A stretch of DNA of 55,774 nucleotides from Actinomycetota bacterium (GTDB lineage: Bacteria; Actinomycetota; Actinomycetes; Nanopelagicales; Nanopelagicaceae): positions 1 through 55,774 of the forward strand of contig WLJX01000007.1 in assembly GCA_009701575.1 (NCBI GenBank), written 5' to 3'. Positions within the stretch are counted from its first letter, which is position 1, and every line of letters begins with the position of its first letter. Shown one piece after another: positions 46,613 to 53,585 of this stretch. The notes under the pieces were generated by a model that saw only the letters and a program-made list of their open reading frames with translations, was not told the origin of the DNA and ran no database searches. A program made the translations under genes and the position numbers.

Positions 46613-47566
46613 TTAAGCCAGCGCTTTTTGATCGAGTTTTGAAGTAACAATCATGTGCGGAACTGTTAAGGCCCAAACTACAACTAGCAAATACCATAGA
46701 TAACTGCCATCAAGGTTTTTACCGTCAATAAGCGCAATTACTAAAGCAACAAGAAGTGCTCCAAATAGTGCAGGTAAACCTGGAACAACAACTGCGATAA
46801 AAGATCCTTTAACGCTATTGCGCTCAGCTTCTTTAATTGCCTTTGGGAAAATTAAAGTCAACCTTGATGTATGGCGCATTGCGTGCCATAACCCGAAGTA
46901 AACAGCGAACGAGACTAGGGGTGGCGCAATAATTGCCAGCCCAGCCAGAAGAGTTAAGTCAACCATTTCCCGAAATCGCTTCTCTTTTAACAGAAGAATT
47001 AGCGTTGCCACATAGAAGAAACCAACTAAAAACTTAATTTGTGGTGAGACATCCGAAGCCCAACCAATTAACACCGGGTTGATTTCACGGAGCGCACTAG
47101 CCGTTGTATCTTTCAGAAGAGGTATAAATACCGGAATTACACCTGAGGAGATAGCAAACATTGTCTGCGTTTTGAAAGTCATCCTGCGCTTCTCATTTAG
47201 CCGATCTTTTTCCGCAATAAAAGCGGCATCTCCAAAACCAAAGTGCAGCGCACTCATTACTAACACCAACTGAAATCCCAATTTATTCCAGTGCAAAATA
47301 GCGAGAACTGCAATTACCGCAACTACAACATAGATAAATATCAATAAGTACCATTTTGATTTAGTCGTTGCTGGTATCGCAACCAAATGATCTATAGCGC
47401 CATGTGGAATTCCGAGTGTTAGAGCTACTAAGGCAAAGCCAATCTGCCAGCCCAGACTTTCCCCAGTACTCGTTAAGTTAAGAATTCCAGAGATGAGAAT
47501 TGCAAGCAGAACTGCGAGGGTGGAGAATTTTTGCACTGAGTTAAATACCATCTTGGCGCCGTTCAC
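46613..47566 (-). CDS. blh: Beta-carotene 15,15'-dioxygenase (Brp/Blh family), retinal-forming
   Basis: A 317-residue integral membrane oxygenase that cleaves beta-carotene into two retinals. The iron-binding histidines expected for Blh are present in GIPHGAIDH (His55, His60), SALHFGFGD (His108), LWHAMRH (His228, His232) and a later TVPHMIV. About seven to eight membrane segments. I keep GTG 47566 as start because a TATACT -10 box puts +1 exactly on its G; ATG 47551 is the alternative. It is divergent from crtYc over 45 bp, and the opsin lies 1.8 kb away. Confidence 0.92.
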   Translation of the reverse strand: MNGAKMVFNSVQKFSTLAVLLAILISGILNLTSTGESLGWQIGFALVALTLGIPHGAIDHLVAIPATTKSKWYLLIFIYVVVAVIAVLAILHWNKLGFQLVLVMSALHFGFGDAAFIAEKDRLNEKRRMTFKTQTMFAISSGVIPVFIPLLKDTTASALREINPVLIGWASDVSPQIKFLVGFFYVATLILLLKEKRFREMVDLTLLAGLAIIAPPLVSFAVYFGLWHAMRHTSRLTLIFPKAIKEAERNSVKGSFIAVVVPGLPALFGALLVALVIALIDGKNLDGSYLWYLLVVVWALTVPHMIVTSKLDQKALA

Positions 47567-47571
47567 GGTAC

Positions 47572-47577
47572 TAGTAT
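47572..47577 (+). promoter_or_regulatory. -10 box of crtYc/crtYd
   Basis: TAGTAT on the plus strand overlaps the blh -10 box. The predicted +1 near 47584 leaves a leader of about 28 nt containing GAAGGGAGAG, a ribosome site ahead of ATG 47612. Confidence 0.45.
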
Positions 47578-47578
47578 A
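47573..47578 (-). promoter_or_regulatory. -10 box of blh (leaderless from GTG)
   Basis: TATACT on the minus strand, the best match to TATAAT in this group, ends exactly 6 nt before GTG 47566. Confidence 0.6.
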
Positions 47579-47611
47579 CGAACGGCTTCGTAATTTGAAG
47601 GGAGAGCTGAA

Positions 47612-47947
47612 ATGTTGAAGTTCGGATATTTAGCGATGCTCACCTTCACGGTGGTCGGTTCTTTTTGGTTGGAAATAGTTCTTAAGATTAGAGTGCTTCG
47701 CCGGATCAAGCGCGTACTAATGAGCGTAATTCCAGTTGCAATCCCCTTCCTTATTTGGGATGCATATGCCGTAGCCAATGGCCACTGGAAATTTGATCCA
47801 GAACAAATACTAGGAATTTATGGCCCTTTTGATATCCCACTAGAAGAGTTTTTCTTCTTTTTAATCGTTCCGATCGCTGCAATTATGACTATCGAGGGCG
47901 TTCGTAGCGTTAAGAAGCACTGGCCGGTAGGTGATGAACCTAAATGA
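47612..47947 (+). CDS. crtYc: Lycopene beta-cyclase subunit CrtYc
   Basis: A 111-residue, three-helix subunit of the heterodimeric lycopene cyclase of Gram-positive bacteria, which forms the beta rings of beta-carotene. IPFLIWDAYAV, and DIPLEEFFFFLIVP with the conserved PLEE acidic pair, are family signatures. GAAGGGAGAG lies 5-14 nt before ATG. It overlaps crtYd by 4 bp, so the two halves are made together. Confidence 0.92.
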   Translation: MLKFGYLAMLTFTVVGSFWLEIVLKIRVLRRIKRVLMSVIPVAIPFLIWDAYAVANGHWKFDPEQILGIYGPFDIPLEEFFFFLIVPIAAIMTIEGVRSVKKHWPVGDEPK

Positions 47948-48252
47948 TTTACACAGACATTGCACTTGGTGGAGTTATCGCAGCAGTTCTATTTGATTTG
48001 TATGGCACTAAAACAATGTTGCTAACTAAATCCGTATTCTGGACTTCTTACGCAATTATTTTACCTTTTCAACTTCTAACGAATTGGTGGCTGACTTCCA
48101 GAAATATAGTTATGTATAGCCCTGATGCAATAGTTGGTCGACGAATTTGTAGCGCGCCCGTCGAAGATCTGCTCTTTGGTTTTGCTCTTGTATTGTCTGT
48201 AATGAGCCTATGGGTTTATTGGGGACGTAAAGGTTTTCAGCCTAAAGATTAA
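47944..48252 (+). CDS. crtYd: Lycopene beta-cyclase subunit CrtYd
   Basis: A 102-residue, three-helix second half of the lycopene cyclase. SAPVEDLLFGFALVL carries the conserved PxED acidic motif matching PLEE of CrtYc. Overlap ATGA with crtYc. No crtE, crtB or crtI is in the window, so lycopene must be made by genes elsewhere. Its stop overlaps the convergent small membrane gene by 4 bp. Confidence 0.92.
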   Translation: MIYTDIALGGVIAAVLFDLYGTKTMLLTKSVFWTSYAIILPFQLLTNWWLTSRNIVMYSPDAIVGRRICSAPVEDLLFGFALVLSVMSLWVYWGRKGFQPKD

Positions 48253-48485
48253 TTAATGCCCGAGTAAATAATCGTTGCAACTCCCACAATTATAGAAATC
48301 ATCTTGGCACCTTTAGTGTTTAATATTTTCACAGTTGCAGGTATGACAGTCATTATCAAGACCAAGACACCAGGTGAGAGAATAATTAGGCTGCGAGTAA
48401 GTACCCCGGGTTCCCCAGTTTGGTAGCGTAAATTCAAGAGGCCCATAGCAACCAATAAATAGCCGCCCCATCGATAATTTGTCAT
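48249..48485 (-). CDS. Small membrane protein of unknown function
   Basis: A 78-residue protein with three hydrophobic stretches (about 8-19, 31-53 and 60-76) and few charged residues. I do not recognise it. The start ATG 48485 is supported by TATCCT 5 nt upstream. It lies on the same strand as the opsin gene, behind its terminator, and fills the space between opsin and crtYd. It could be a rhodopsin or carotenoid accessory protein, but that is position-based speculation. Confidence 0.55.
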   Translation of the reverse strand: MTNYRWGGYLLVAMGLLNLRYQTGEPGVLTRSLIILSPGVLVLIMTVIPATVKILNTKGAKMISIIVGVATIIYSGIN

Positions 48486-48490
48486 ATTTA

Positions 48491-48496
48491 AGGATA
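48491..48496 (-). promoter_or_regulatory. Possible -10 box of the small membrane gene
   Basis: TATCCT on the minus strand ends 5 nt before ATG 48485, one base off the leaderless spacing seen elsewhere in the window. Confidence 0.4.
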
Positions 48497-48511
48497 CCCC
48501 TTTACTGCGAT

Positions 48512-48557
48512 TGAAAAAGAAAAAAATTTGGGGGCACCTAGAAAGGCGCCCCCAAAT
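48512..48557 (-). terminator. Rho-independent terminator of the actinorhodopsin gene
   Basis: A 10-bp GC-rich stem (48526-48535 with 48548-48557) with an inner CCT/AGG pairing is followed on the minus strand by a T-rich run (TTTTTTCTTTTT). It begins 22 bp after the opsin stop and is the clearest intrinsic terminator in the window. Confidence 0.88.
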
Positions 48558-48578
48558 CTACTTTTTAGTTAGATCAGA

Positions 48579-49346
48579 TTAGTGATCTTCCTTCATGCCT
48601 TCTGCTGCAGACTTCAGACGAGCAATCTTCATGATTGTTAATCCGAATACGCACTTAGCAAGTACGTCTGCGATTGTGTAACCAATCTGTCGATTAACAA
48701 ATGCACCTGGATCAGTTGCAGCTGTATCGGTAAGAATTGGAAGTAGGTATGAAATTGGGTAAACGCCCCATGTTGCGATCAAGAGAAGACGTAGGCGACC
48801 AACTGTTGCTGCTACACCTTCTGGTTGACGTTCCAATGACTTTCCAAGTTCTACGAATAGAACGTAAAGGATGTATAGGAATGGGATTGTTGAAAGAACG
48901 CCCCAAATTACTTTAGGACCAGTTTCTGTTGCGATTTCACCTGGGTAGCCAAGTGCGATCATTGCAGCTGAAGCTGGAACAAGGCGACCGATTAGTGAGC
49001 TTGCAGCAGCCTTAGCTAGCGCAAGTACTGCAATAACTTCTACAAGTAGAAGAGGTACAGTCAGGATCCAGTCAACATAACGATATGCCTCATTGAAAGC
49101 ACCCTTTGCTGTTCCAACTGTTACTCCACCATCAACTGATGATTCTTCGAATGAGTTGAAGATGCGGAAGTAGTGGTACGCAGCAATGAATGTAACCATT
49201 GAAGATAGAACAAGTGCATTACGGTATTTAGGTAGTACGCGAGCTTGTGACACCAATGTGTAAACGGTGCATGCAAGCATCGAGATCAAGCCAAATGAGA
49301 ACATGTTGTACAACGTGCTCCATTGACCGTTTGTTAGGTTTACCAT
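48579..49346 (-). CDS. Actinorhodopsin, light-driven proton pump
   Basis: A 255-residue, seven-helix microbial rhodopsin. The retinal Schiff-base lysine is Lys231 and its helix-G counter-ion Asp227. On helix C, Arg89, Asp92 (proton acceptor), Thr96 and Glu103 (proton donor) match proteorhodopsin Arg94, Asp97, Thr101 and Glu108, so it should pump protons outward. Leu100 at the spectral-tuning position (proteorhodopsin 105) predicts green absorption. His58 matches the proteorhodopsin His75 partner of the acceptor. GGAGG lies 8 nt before ATG 49346. Retinal is supplied by blh and crtYcd next door. Confidence 0.96.
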   Translation of the reverse strand: MVNLTNGQWSTLYNMFSFGLISMLACTVYTLVSQARVLPKYRNALVLSSMVTFIAAYHYFRIFNSFEESSVDGGVTVGTAKGAFNEAYRYVDWILTVPLLLVEVIAVLALAKAAASSLIGRLVPASAAMIALGYPGEIATETGPKVIWGVLSTIPFLYILYVLFVELGKSLERQPEGVAATVGRLRLLLIATWGVYPISYLLPILTDTAATDPGAFVNRQIGYTIADVLAKCVFGLTIMKIARLKSAAEGMKEDH

Positions 49347-49354
49347 TTATTTAG

Positions 49355-49359
49355 CCTCC
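49355..49359 (-). promoter_or_regulatory. Strong ribosome binding site of actinorhodopsin
   Basis: GGAGG on the minus strand, 8 nt before ATG 49346. It contrasts with the leaderless starts of most single genes in this window and fits a highly translated membrane protein. Confidence 0.75.
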
Positions 49360-49447
49360 GTGGGGCGTTTTGGTTCTGGGTTTCAGGTGAAGCGCCAGCC
49401 GCCTAAATTGCACTCCCATATGTAGAGCACAAGTTCTGCGTGGATAA

Positions 49448-49476
49448 ATGGTAAACGTGTATGACGGAAATTTCAC
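49448..49476 (-). promoter_or_regulatory. Candidate actinorhodopsin promoter
   Basis: On the minus strand GTGAAA (49476-49471) and TACCAT (49453-49448) are separated by 17 bp, each matching four of six consensus bases. The predicted +1 is near 49441, leaving a leader of about 95 nt. Inference from sequence only. Confidence 0.45.
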
Positions 49477-49482
49477 GGTGAA
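49472..49482. promoter_or_regulatory. TTCACGGTGAA palindrome on the opsin -35 box
   Basis: Perfect 5-bp arms around one base; it overlaps the candidate -35 hexamer of the opsin promoter, so a bound regulator would affect opsin transcription. Confidence 0.45.
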
Positions 49483-49502
49483 TTCCCAGCGTTTCGAGCG
49501 TA

Positions 49503-49519
49503 AATTAGGGTGAATTAGG
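49503..49519. repeat. Tandem AATTAGG repeats upstream of radA
   Basis: AATTAGG at 49503-49509 and 49513-49519, with start-to-start distance 10 bp, one helical turn. Relative to the predicted radA +1 (49554) they cover -51 to -35, a usual activator position. Confidence 0.45.
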
Positions 49520-49541
49520 CGGGTGTGTGGGTACCTGCCAC

Positions 49542-49547
49542 TAGCCT
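49542..49547 (+). promoter_or_regulatory. -10 box of radA (leaderless)
   Basis: TAGCCT ends exactly 6 nt before ATG 49554. Confidence 0.55.
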
Positions 49548-49553
49548 TCGGAG

Positions 49554-50930
49554 ATGGCCAAAAAGATTACCCCAGCTAAAGATCCGTTCCGTTGTGGCGA
49601 ATGTGGATGGACAAGTACTAAGTGGGTAGGCCGTTGTGGCGAATGCCAAGCGTGGGGTTCGGTGGAAGAAGTCGCAGCACCAAAGCGGCTTTCCTTAGTG
49701 GCAGGACAAGTAACTTCTGCGGCGCTGCCGATTGGTGAAGTTAGTTTAGAGAATGCAATTGCGCGCTCAAGTGGAGTCAGCGAATTAGATCGAGTTCTCG
49801 GTGGCGGCTTAGTACCTGGTGCCGCAATTTTATTGGCTGGTGAACCTGGTGTTGGAAAATCAACTTTATTGTTAAGCGTTGCTGCGCAAAGTGCGCGCCA
49901 AAATATAAGTGCGCTTTATATAAGTGGCGAAGAATCCGCATCACAAGTTCGCCTTCGCGCTGAACGTTTAGATGCAATCGATGCGAATCTGTGGCTTGCC
50001 TCCGAGAATGAACTCGGTTCGGTAATTGCGCATATTGATTCAGTTAAACCTCAATTACTAATTATTGATTCGATTCAAACAATTGCAAGTGCCGCTGTAG
50101 ATGGTGCACCAGGTGGGGTAACTCAAGTACGCGAAATCGCTGCTGCTTTGATTAGAATCGCTAAAGAGAGATCTATAACGTTAATTTTAGTTGGGCATGT
50201 AACTAAAGATGGCTCAATAGCCGGGCCAAGGCTACTTGAGCACATAGTTGATGTTGTTCTTAATTTTGAAGGTGAGCGCCATTCAAGACTGCGTTTGATT
50301 CGCGCCATTAAGAATCGTTTCGGCGCTTCAGATGAAGTTGGCTGCTTTGATATGAATGAAAATGGAATTACTTCACTCCCCGATCCAACTGGGTTATTTA
50401 CTACTAGACACAGTGAACCTGTTCCTGGAACGTGTGTAACTGTGACACTTGAAGGACGTCGTCCATTGCTCGCAGAAATCCAGGCACTCGTAGGTGCTGC
50501 AGTTCCTGATGGTCGTGATTTTGGAAACGCAAGGAGAGTTACATCAGGGCTCGATAATCCCCGTACTGCAATGACTTTGGCGGTTCTAGAACTTCGCGCA
50601 AATATCAGAACTTCTGGCCGTGATGTTTACGTTGCAACAGTCGGCGGTATGAAGATTGCGGAGCCTGCCGCAGATCTTGCTGTTGCACTCGCAGTTGGTT
50701 CAGCCGCAAAAGGGTTAGCTCTTCCCGCAGATTTAATTGCAATTGGTGAAGTTGGTTTAGCGGGTGAGATTAGAAAAGTTACAGGTGCAACTCAGCGAAT
50801 CACTGAAGCAGCACGTTTAGGATTCAAGAGAGCGATAGTTCCAGCGGGAAGCGATATTAAAATCCCACGGATCGAAATTATGGAGGTCGCCCGCTTAGAG
50901 CAGGCGATTGCTCGCGTAAAGATTAATTAG
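49554..50930 (+). CDS. radA: DNA repair ATPase RadA
   Basis: A 458-residue RecA-like branch-migration ATPase. It has an N-terminal zinc finger (Cys14, Cys17, Cys28, Cys31), Walker A GEPGVGKS (96-103), the RadA-specific KNRFG motif, and a C-terminal Lon-protease-like domain (GGMKIAEPAADLAVALA). It processes recombination intermediates. It is divergent from actinorhodopsin and its last 8 bp overlap the convergent clpC. The radA-clpC proximity is shared with other actinobacteria. Confidence 0.96.
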   Translation: MAKKITPAKDPFRCGECGWTSTKWVGRCGECQAWGSVEEVAAPKRLSLVAGQVTSAALPIGEVSLENAIARSSGVSELDRVLGGGLVPGAAILLAGEPGVGKSTLLLSVAAQSARQNISALYISGEESASQVRLRAERLDAIDANLWLASENELGSVIAHIDSVKPQLLIIDSIQTIASAAVDGAPGGVTQVREIAAALIRIAKERSITLILVGHVTKDGSIAGPRLLEHIVDVVLNFEGERHSRLRLIRAIKNRFGASDEVGCFDMNENGITSLPDPTGLFTTRHSEPVPGTCVTVTLEGRRPLLAEIQALVGAAVPDGRDFGNARRVTSGLDNPRTAMTLAVLELRANIRTSGRDVYVATVGGMKIAEPAADLAVALAVGSAAKGLALPADLIAIGEVGLAGEIRKVTGATQRITEAARLGFKRAIVPAGSDIKIPRIEIMEVARLEQAIARVKIN

Positions 50931-53427
50931 AAGTAGGAGTTTGTGCTAAATCGCCAGGAGTATCTGGCATTTCAGCTTTAGGCATTCCCTTGAAGGTGAA
51001 AATATCTTTCTCATCCTCTACTGCAGTTCCAACCAAGATAATTTCTCCAGCTTTTAGATCACCAAAGAGAATCTTCTCTGAAAGTGCATCCTCAATTTCG
51101 CGTTGAATACAACGACGAAGTGGGCGCGCTCCAAGAAGTGGGTCATAACCTTTTTTGGCAAGAAGTAACTTAGCTTCAGTTGTAAGCTCTATTCCCATGT
51201 CGCGAGCGCGAAGTCTTTCGTCCAAGTTAGAGATCATTAAGTCAACAATTTGGATTATTTCGTTCTCACTTAATTGATGGAAGACAATTACATCATCGAT
51301 GCGGTTTAAAAATTCTGGGCGGAAGTGGCTCTTTAGCTCATCGCTAACTTTGCCCTTCATGCGCTCATAATTTCCTTGCTCATCTGATGCGTTTGTGAAA
51401 CCAAGGTTTAGCGTCTTAGAAATATCACGAGTACCTAGGTTGGTGGTCATGATGATGATTGTGTTTTTGAAATCAACCACACGTCCTTGGGAGTCAGTTA
51501 GTCGACCGTCCTCAAGTACTTGTAGAAGTGAGTTAAAGATATCTGGATGCGCCTTTTCAATCTCATCAAAGAGTACGACTGAGAATGGCTTGCGGCGAAC
51601 TTTCTCAGTTAGCTGCCCACCTTCGTCATAACCAACATAACCTGGAGGCGCACCAAAGAGACGAGATGCGGTGTGCTTCTCGGAATACTCAGACATATCA
51701 AGTTGGATAAGCGCATCTGAGTTTCCAAATAAGAATTGGGCAAGAGTTCTAGAGAGCTCAGTCTTACCAACGCCAGATGGACCAGCAAAGATAAATGAAC
51801 CGCCAGGACGCTTTGGATCTTTTAGACCAGCACGTGTGCGGCGAATTGCTTGAGAGAGAGCCTTGATAGCTTGATCTTGACCAATAACGCGACGGTGCAG
51901 CTCATCTTCCATACGTAACAAACGTGCAGTCTCTGCTTCAGTTAATTTAAATACTGGGATACCAGTTGCATTTGAAAGAACCTCAGCGATTAGCTCTTCA
52001 GTTACTTCAGCGACAACATCTAGGTCGCCGGCCTTCCAATTCTTTTCAGCTTCATGCTTTTCAGCAATCAGTGTCTTCTCTTTATCGCGGAAGGCAGCCG
52101 CTCCTTCAAAGTCTTGAGAATCAATTGCTGATTCCTTCTCTTTGCGGGCATCGGCAATTTTGTCATCATAAGCGCGTAGTTCTGGTGGCGCAGTCATGCG
52201 ACGAATGCGAAGTCTAGAACCGGCTTCGTCGATTAGATCGATTGCCTTATCTGGAAGGAAGCGATCTGAAATATATCGATCAGCCATTTGCGCAGCACCG
52301 ACTAGCGCAGCATCTGTGATGGAAACTTTATGGTGGGATTCATAACGATCGCGAAGACCCTTAAGAATTTCAATAGTGTGTTCAACAGTTGGTTCAGCAA
52401 CTTGAATTGGCTGGAAGCGACGTTCTAGCGCAGCATCCTTCTCGAAGTGCTTGCGATATTCATCAAGAGTAGTTGCACCAATTGTCTGTAACTCACCTCG
52501 GGCAAGCATTGGCTTCAAGATACTTGCTGCATCTATCGCACCTTCTGCTGCGCCAGCACCAACAAGAGTATGAATCTCATCAATAAAAAGAATGATGTCG
52601 CCACGAGTGCGAATCTCTTTTAAAACTTTCTTCAAACGCTCTTCGAAATCTCCACGGTAGCGACTTCCGGCTACGAGCGCTCCGAGATCAAGAGAGTAAA
52701 CCTGCTTGTCTTTAAGAGTTTCAGGAACATCGCCTTTAACAATCGACTGTGCCAGACCTTCAACAATTGCGGTCTTACCAACACCAGGTTCACCAATTAA
52801 TACTGGGTTATTTTTTGTTCGGCGAGAAAGTATCTGCATTACGCGTTCGATCTCTTTGTCGCGTCCAATAACTGGGTCAAGTTTTCCTTCGCGCGCTGCT
52901 TGTGTGAGGTTGCGACCAAATTGATCAAGTACTAATGATGTAGATGGAGTTCCTTCTGCAGGAGCTCCTGAAGTTGCAGCTTCCTTTCCTTGGTAACCAG
53001 AGAGAAGTGAAATTACTTGAGTGCGTACCCGATTTAAATCTGCACCTAGTTTTACTAATACTTGTGCGGCGACGCCTTCACCTTCACGAATTAAACCAAG
53101 AAGAATATGTTCGGTTCCGATGTAGTTGTGACCGAGTTGAAGCGCTTCACGAAGAGATAGCTCGAGAACTTTCTTCGCACGAGGTGTAAATGGAATATGT
53201 CCGGAAGGAGCTTGTTGACCCTGTCCGATTATTTCTTCAACTTGAGAACGAACTGCTTCAAGTGAAATTCCAAGAGCTTCAAGAGCTTTTGCTGCGACGC
53301 CTTCACCTTCATGAATTAAACCAAGAAGAATGTGTTCGGTTCCGATGTAATTGTGGTTGAGCATGCGTGCCTCTTCTTGGGCCAGCACAACAACTCGTCG
53401 GGCTCGATCAGTAAAGCGCTCGAACAT
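50923..53427 (-). CDS. clpC: ClpC protease regulatory ATPase
   Basis: An 834-residue AAA+ unfoldase that feeds proteins to ClpP. Two N-terminal repeats (residues 1-70 and 75-145, each with [21 protein letters not shown]) bind adaptors. The first ATPase has Walker A GEPGVGKT (212-219), a UVR-type coiled insert lies near 430-465, and the second ATPase has Walker A GPSGVGKT (549-556). The C-terminal tail is Thr/Pro-rich. GAGAGGAAG lies 7 nt before ATG 53427. Two GTTGACC copies (minus strand, near 53476-53470 and 53567-53561) lie in the 158-bp upstream gap. I could not assign a promoter or a ClgR-type box. Confidence 0.96.
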   Translation of the reverse strand: MFERFTDRARRVVVLAQEEARMLNHNYIGTEHILLGLIHEGEGVAAKALEALGISLEAVRSQVEEIIGQGQQAPSGHIPFTPRAKKVLELSLREALQLGHNYIGTEHILLGLIREGEGVAAQVLVKLGADLNRVRTQVISLLSGYQGKEAATSGAPAEGTPSTSLVLDQFGRNLTQAAREGKLDPVIGRDKEIERVMQILSRRTKNNPVLIGEPGVGKTAIVEGLAQSIVKGDVPETLKDKQVYSLDLGALVAGSRYRGDFEERLKKVLKEIRTRGDIILFIDEIHTLVGAGAAEGAIDAASILKPMLARGELQTIGATTLDEYRKHFEKDAALERRFQPIQVAEPTVEHTIEILKGLRDRYESHHKVSITDAALVGAAQMADRYISDRFLPDKAIDLIDEAGSRLRIRRMTAPPELRAYDDKIADARKEKESAIDSQDFEGAAAFRDKEKTLIAEKHEAEKNWKAGDLDVVAEVTEELIAEVLSNATGIPVFKLTEAETARLLRMEDELHRRVIGQDQAIKALSQAIRRTRAGLKDPKRPGGSFIFAGPSGVGKTELSRTLAQFLFGNSDALIQLDMSEYSEKHTASRLFGAPPGYVGYDEGGQLTEKVRRKPFSVVLFDEIEKAHPDIFNSLLQVLEDGRLTDSQGRVVDFKNTIIIMTTNLGTRDISKTLNLGFTNASDEQGNYERMKGKVSDELKSHFRPEFLNRIDDVIVFHQLSENEIIQIVDLMISNLDERLRARDMGIELTTEAKLLLAKKGYDPLLGARPLRRCIQREIEDALSEKILFGDLKAGEIILVGTAVEDEKDIFTFKGMPKAEMPDTPGDLAQTPTSN

Positions 53428-53585
53428 CGCAGGGCTTCCTCTCTTCTTGCTGTTTACGGTCTATCAATAGGTCAACTCTAATGCGAAGGCCTGTACTGGG
53501 GCTAACCCAATTTCGACCCAATTTATGCCCGCGAAACTGAGACTTTGCCCAACATTTAGTGGTCAACCTGGAAATTAAAGGGTCT
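53428..53585. other. 158-bp gap upstream of clpC
   Basis: Contains the clpC ribosome site (53435-53443 on the minus strand) and two copies of GGTCAAC (plus strand, 53470-53476 and 53561-53567). No ORF, RNA gene, ClgR-type CGC-N5-GCG box or convincing promoter pair was found. Confidence 0.6.

Larger units (their letters stand above)
47558..47586. promoter_or_regulatory. Inverted repeat spanning the divergent blh/crtYc promoters
   Basis: GCCGTTC (47558-47564) and GAACGGC (47580-47586) are perfect inverted repeats 15 bp apart. They enclose the palindrome TACTAGTA (47569-47576) and both -10 boxes, TATACT (minus, 47578-47573) for blh and TAGTAT (plus, 47572-47577) for crtYc. The left arm reaches the first codon of blh. 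A dimeric regulator bound here would control both genes together. The repeat is seen; its role is inferred. Confidence 0.55.

Noticed and set aside
49483-49553. LexA/SOS box upstream of radA
   Set aside because: No TCGAAC-N4-GTTCGA-like site is present; the short GTTTCGAGCG stretch does not fit.
53428-53585. ClgR or CtsR box upstream of clpC
   Set aside because: No CGC-N5-GCG or CtsR heptad repeat was found; only GGTCAAC copies of unclear meaning.
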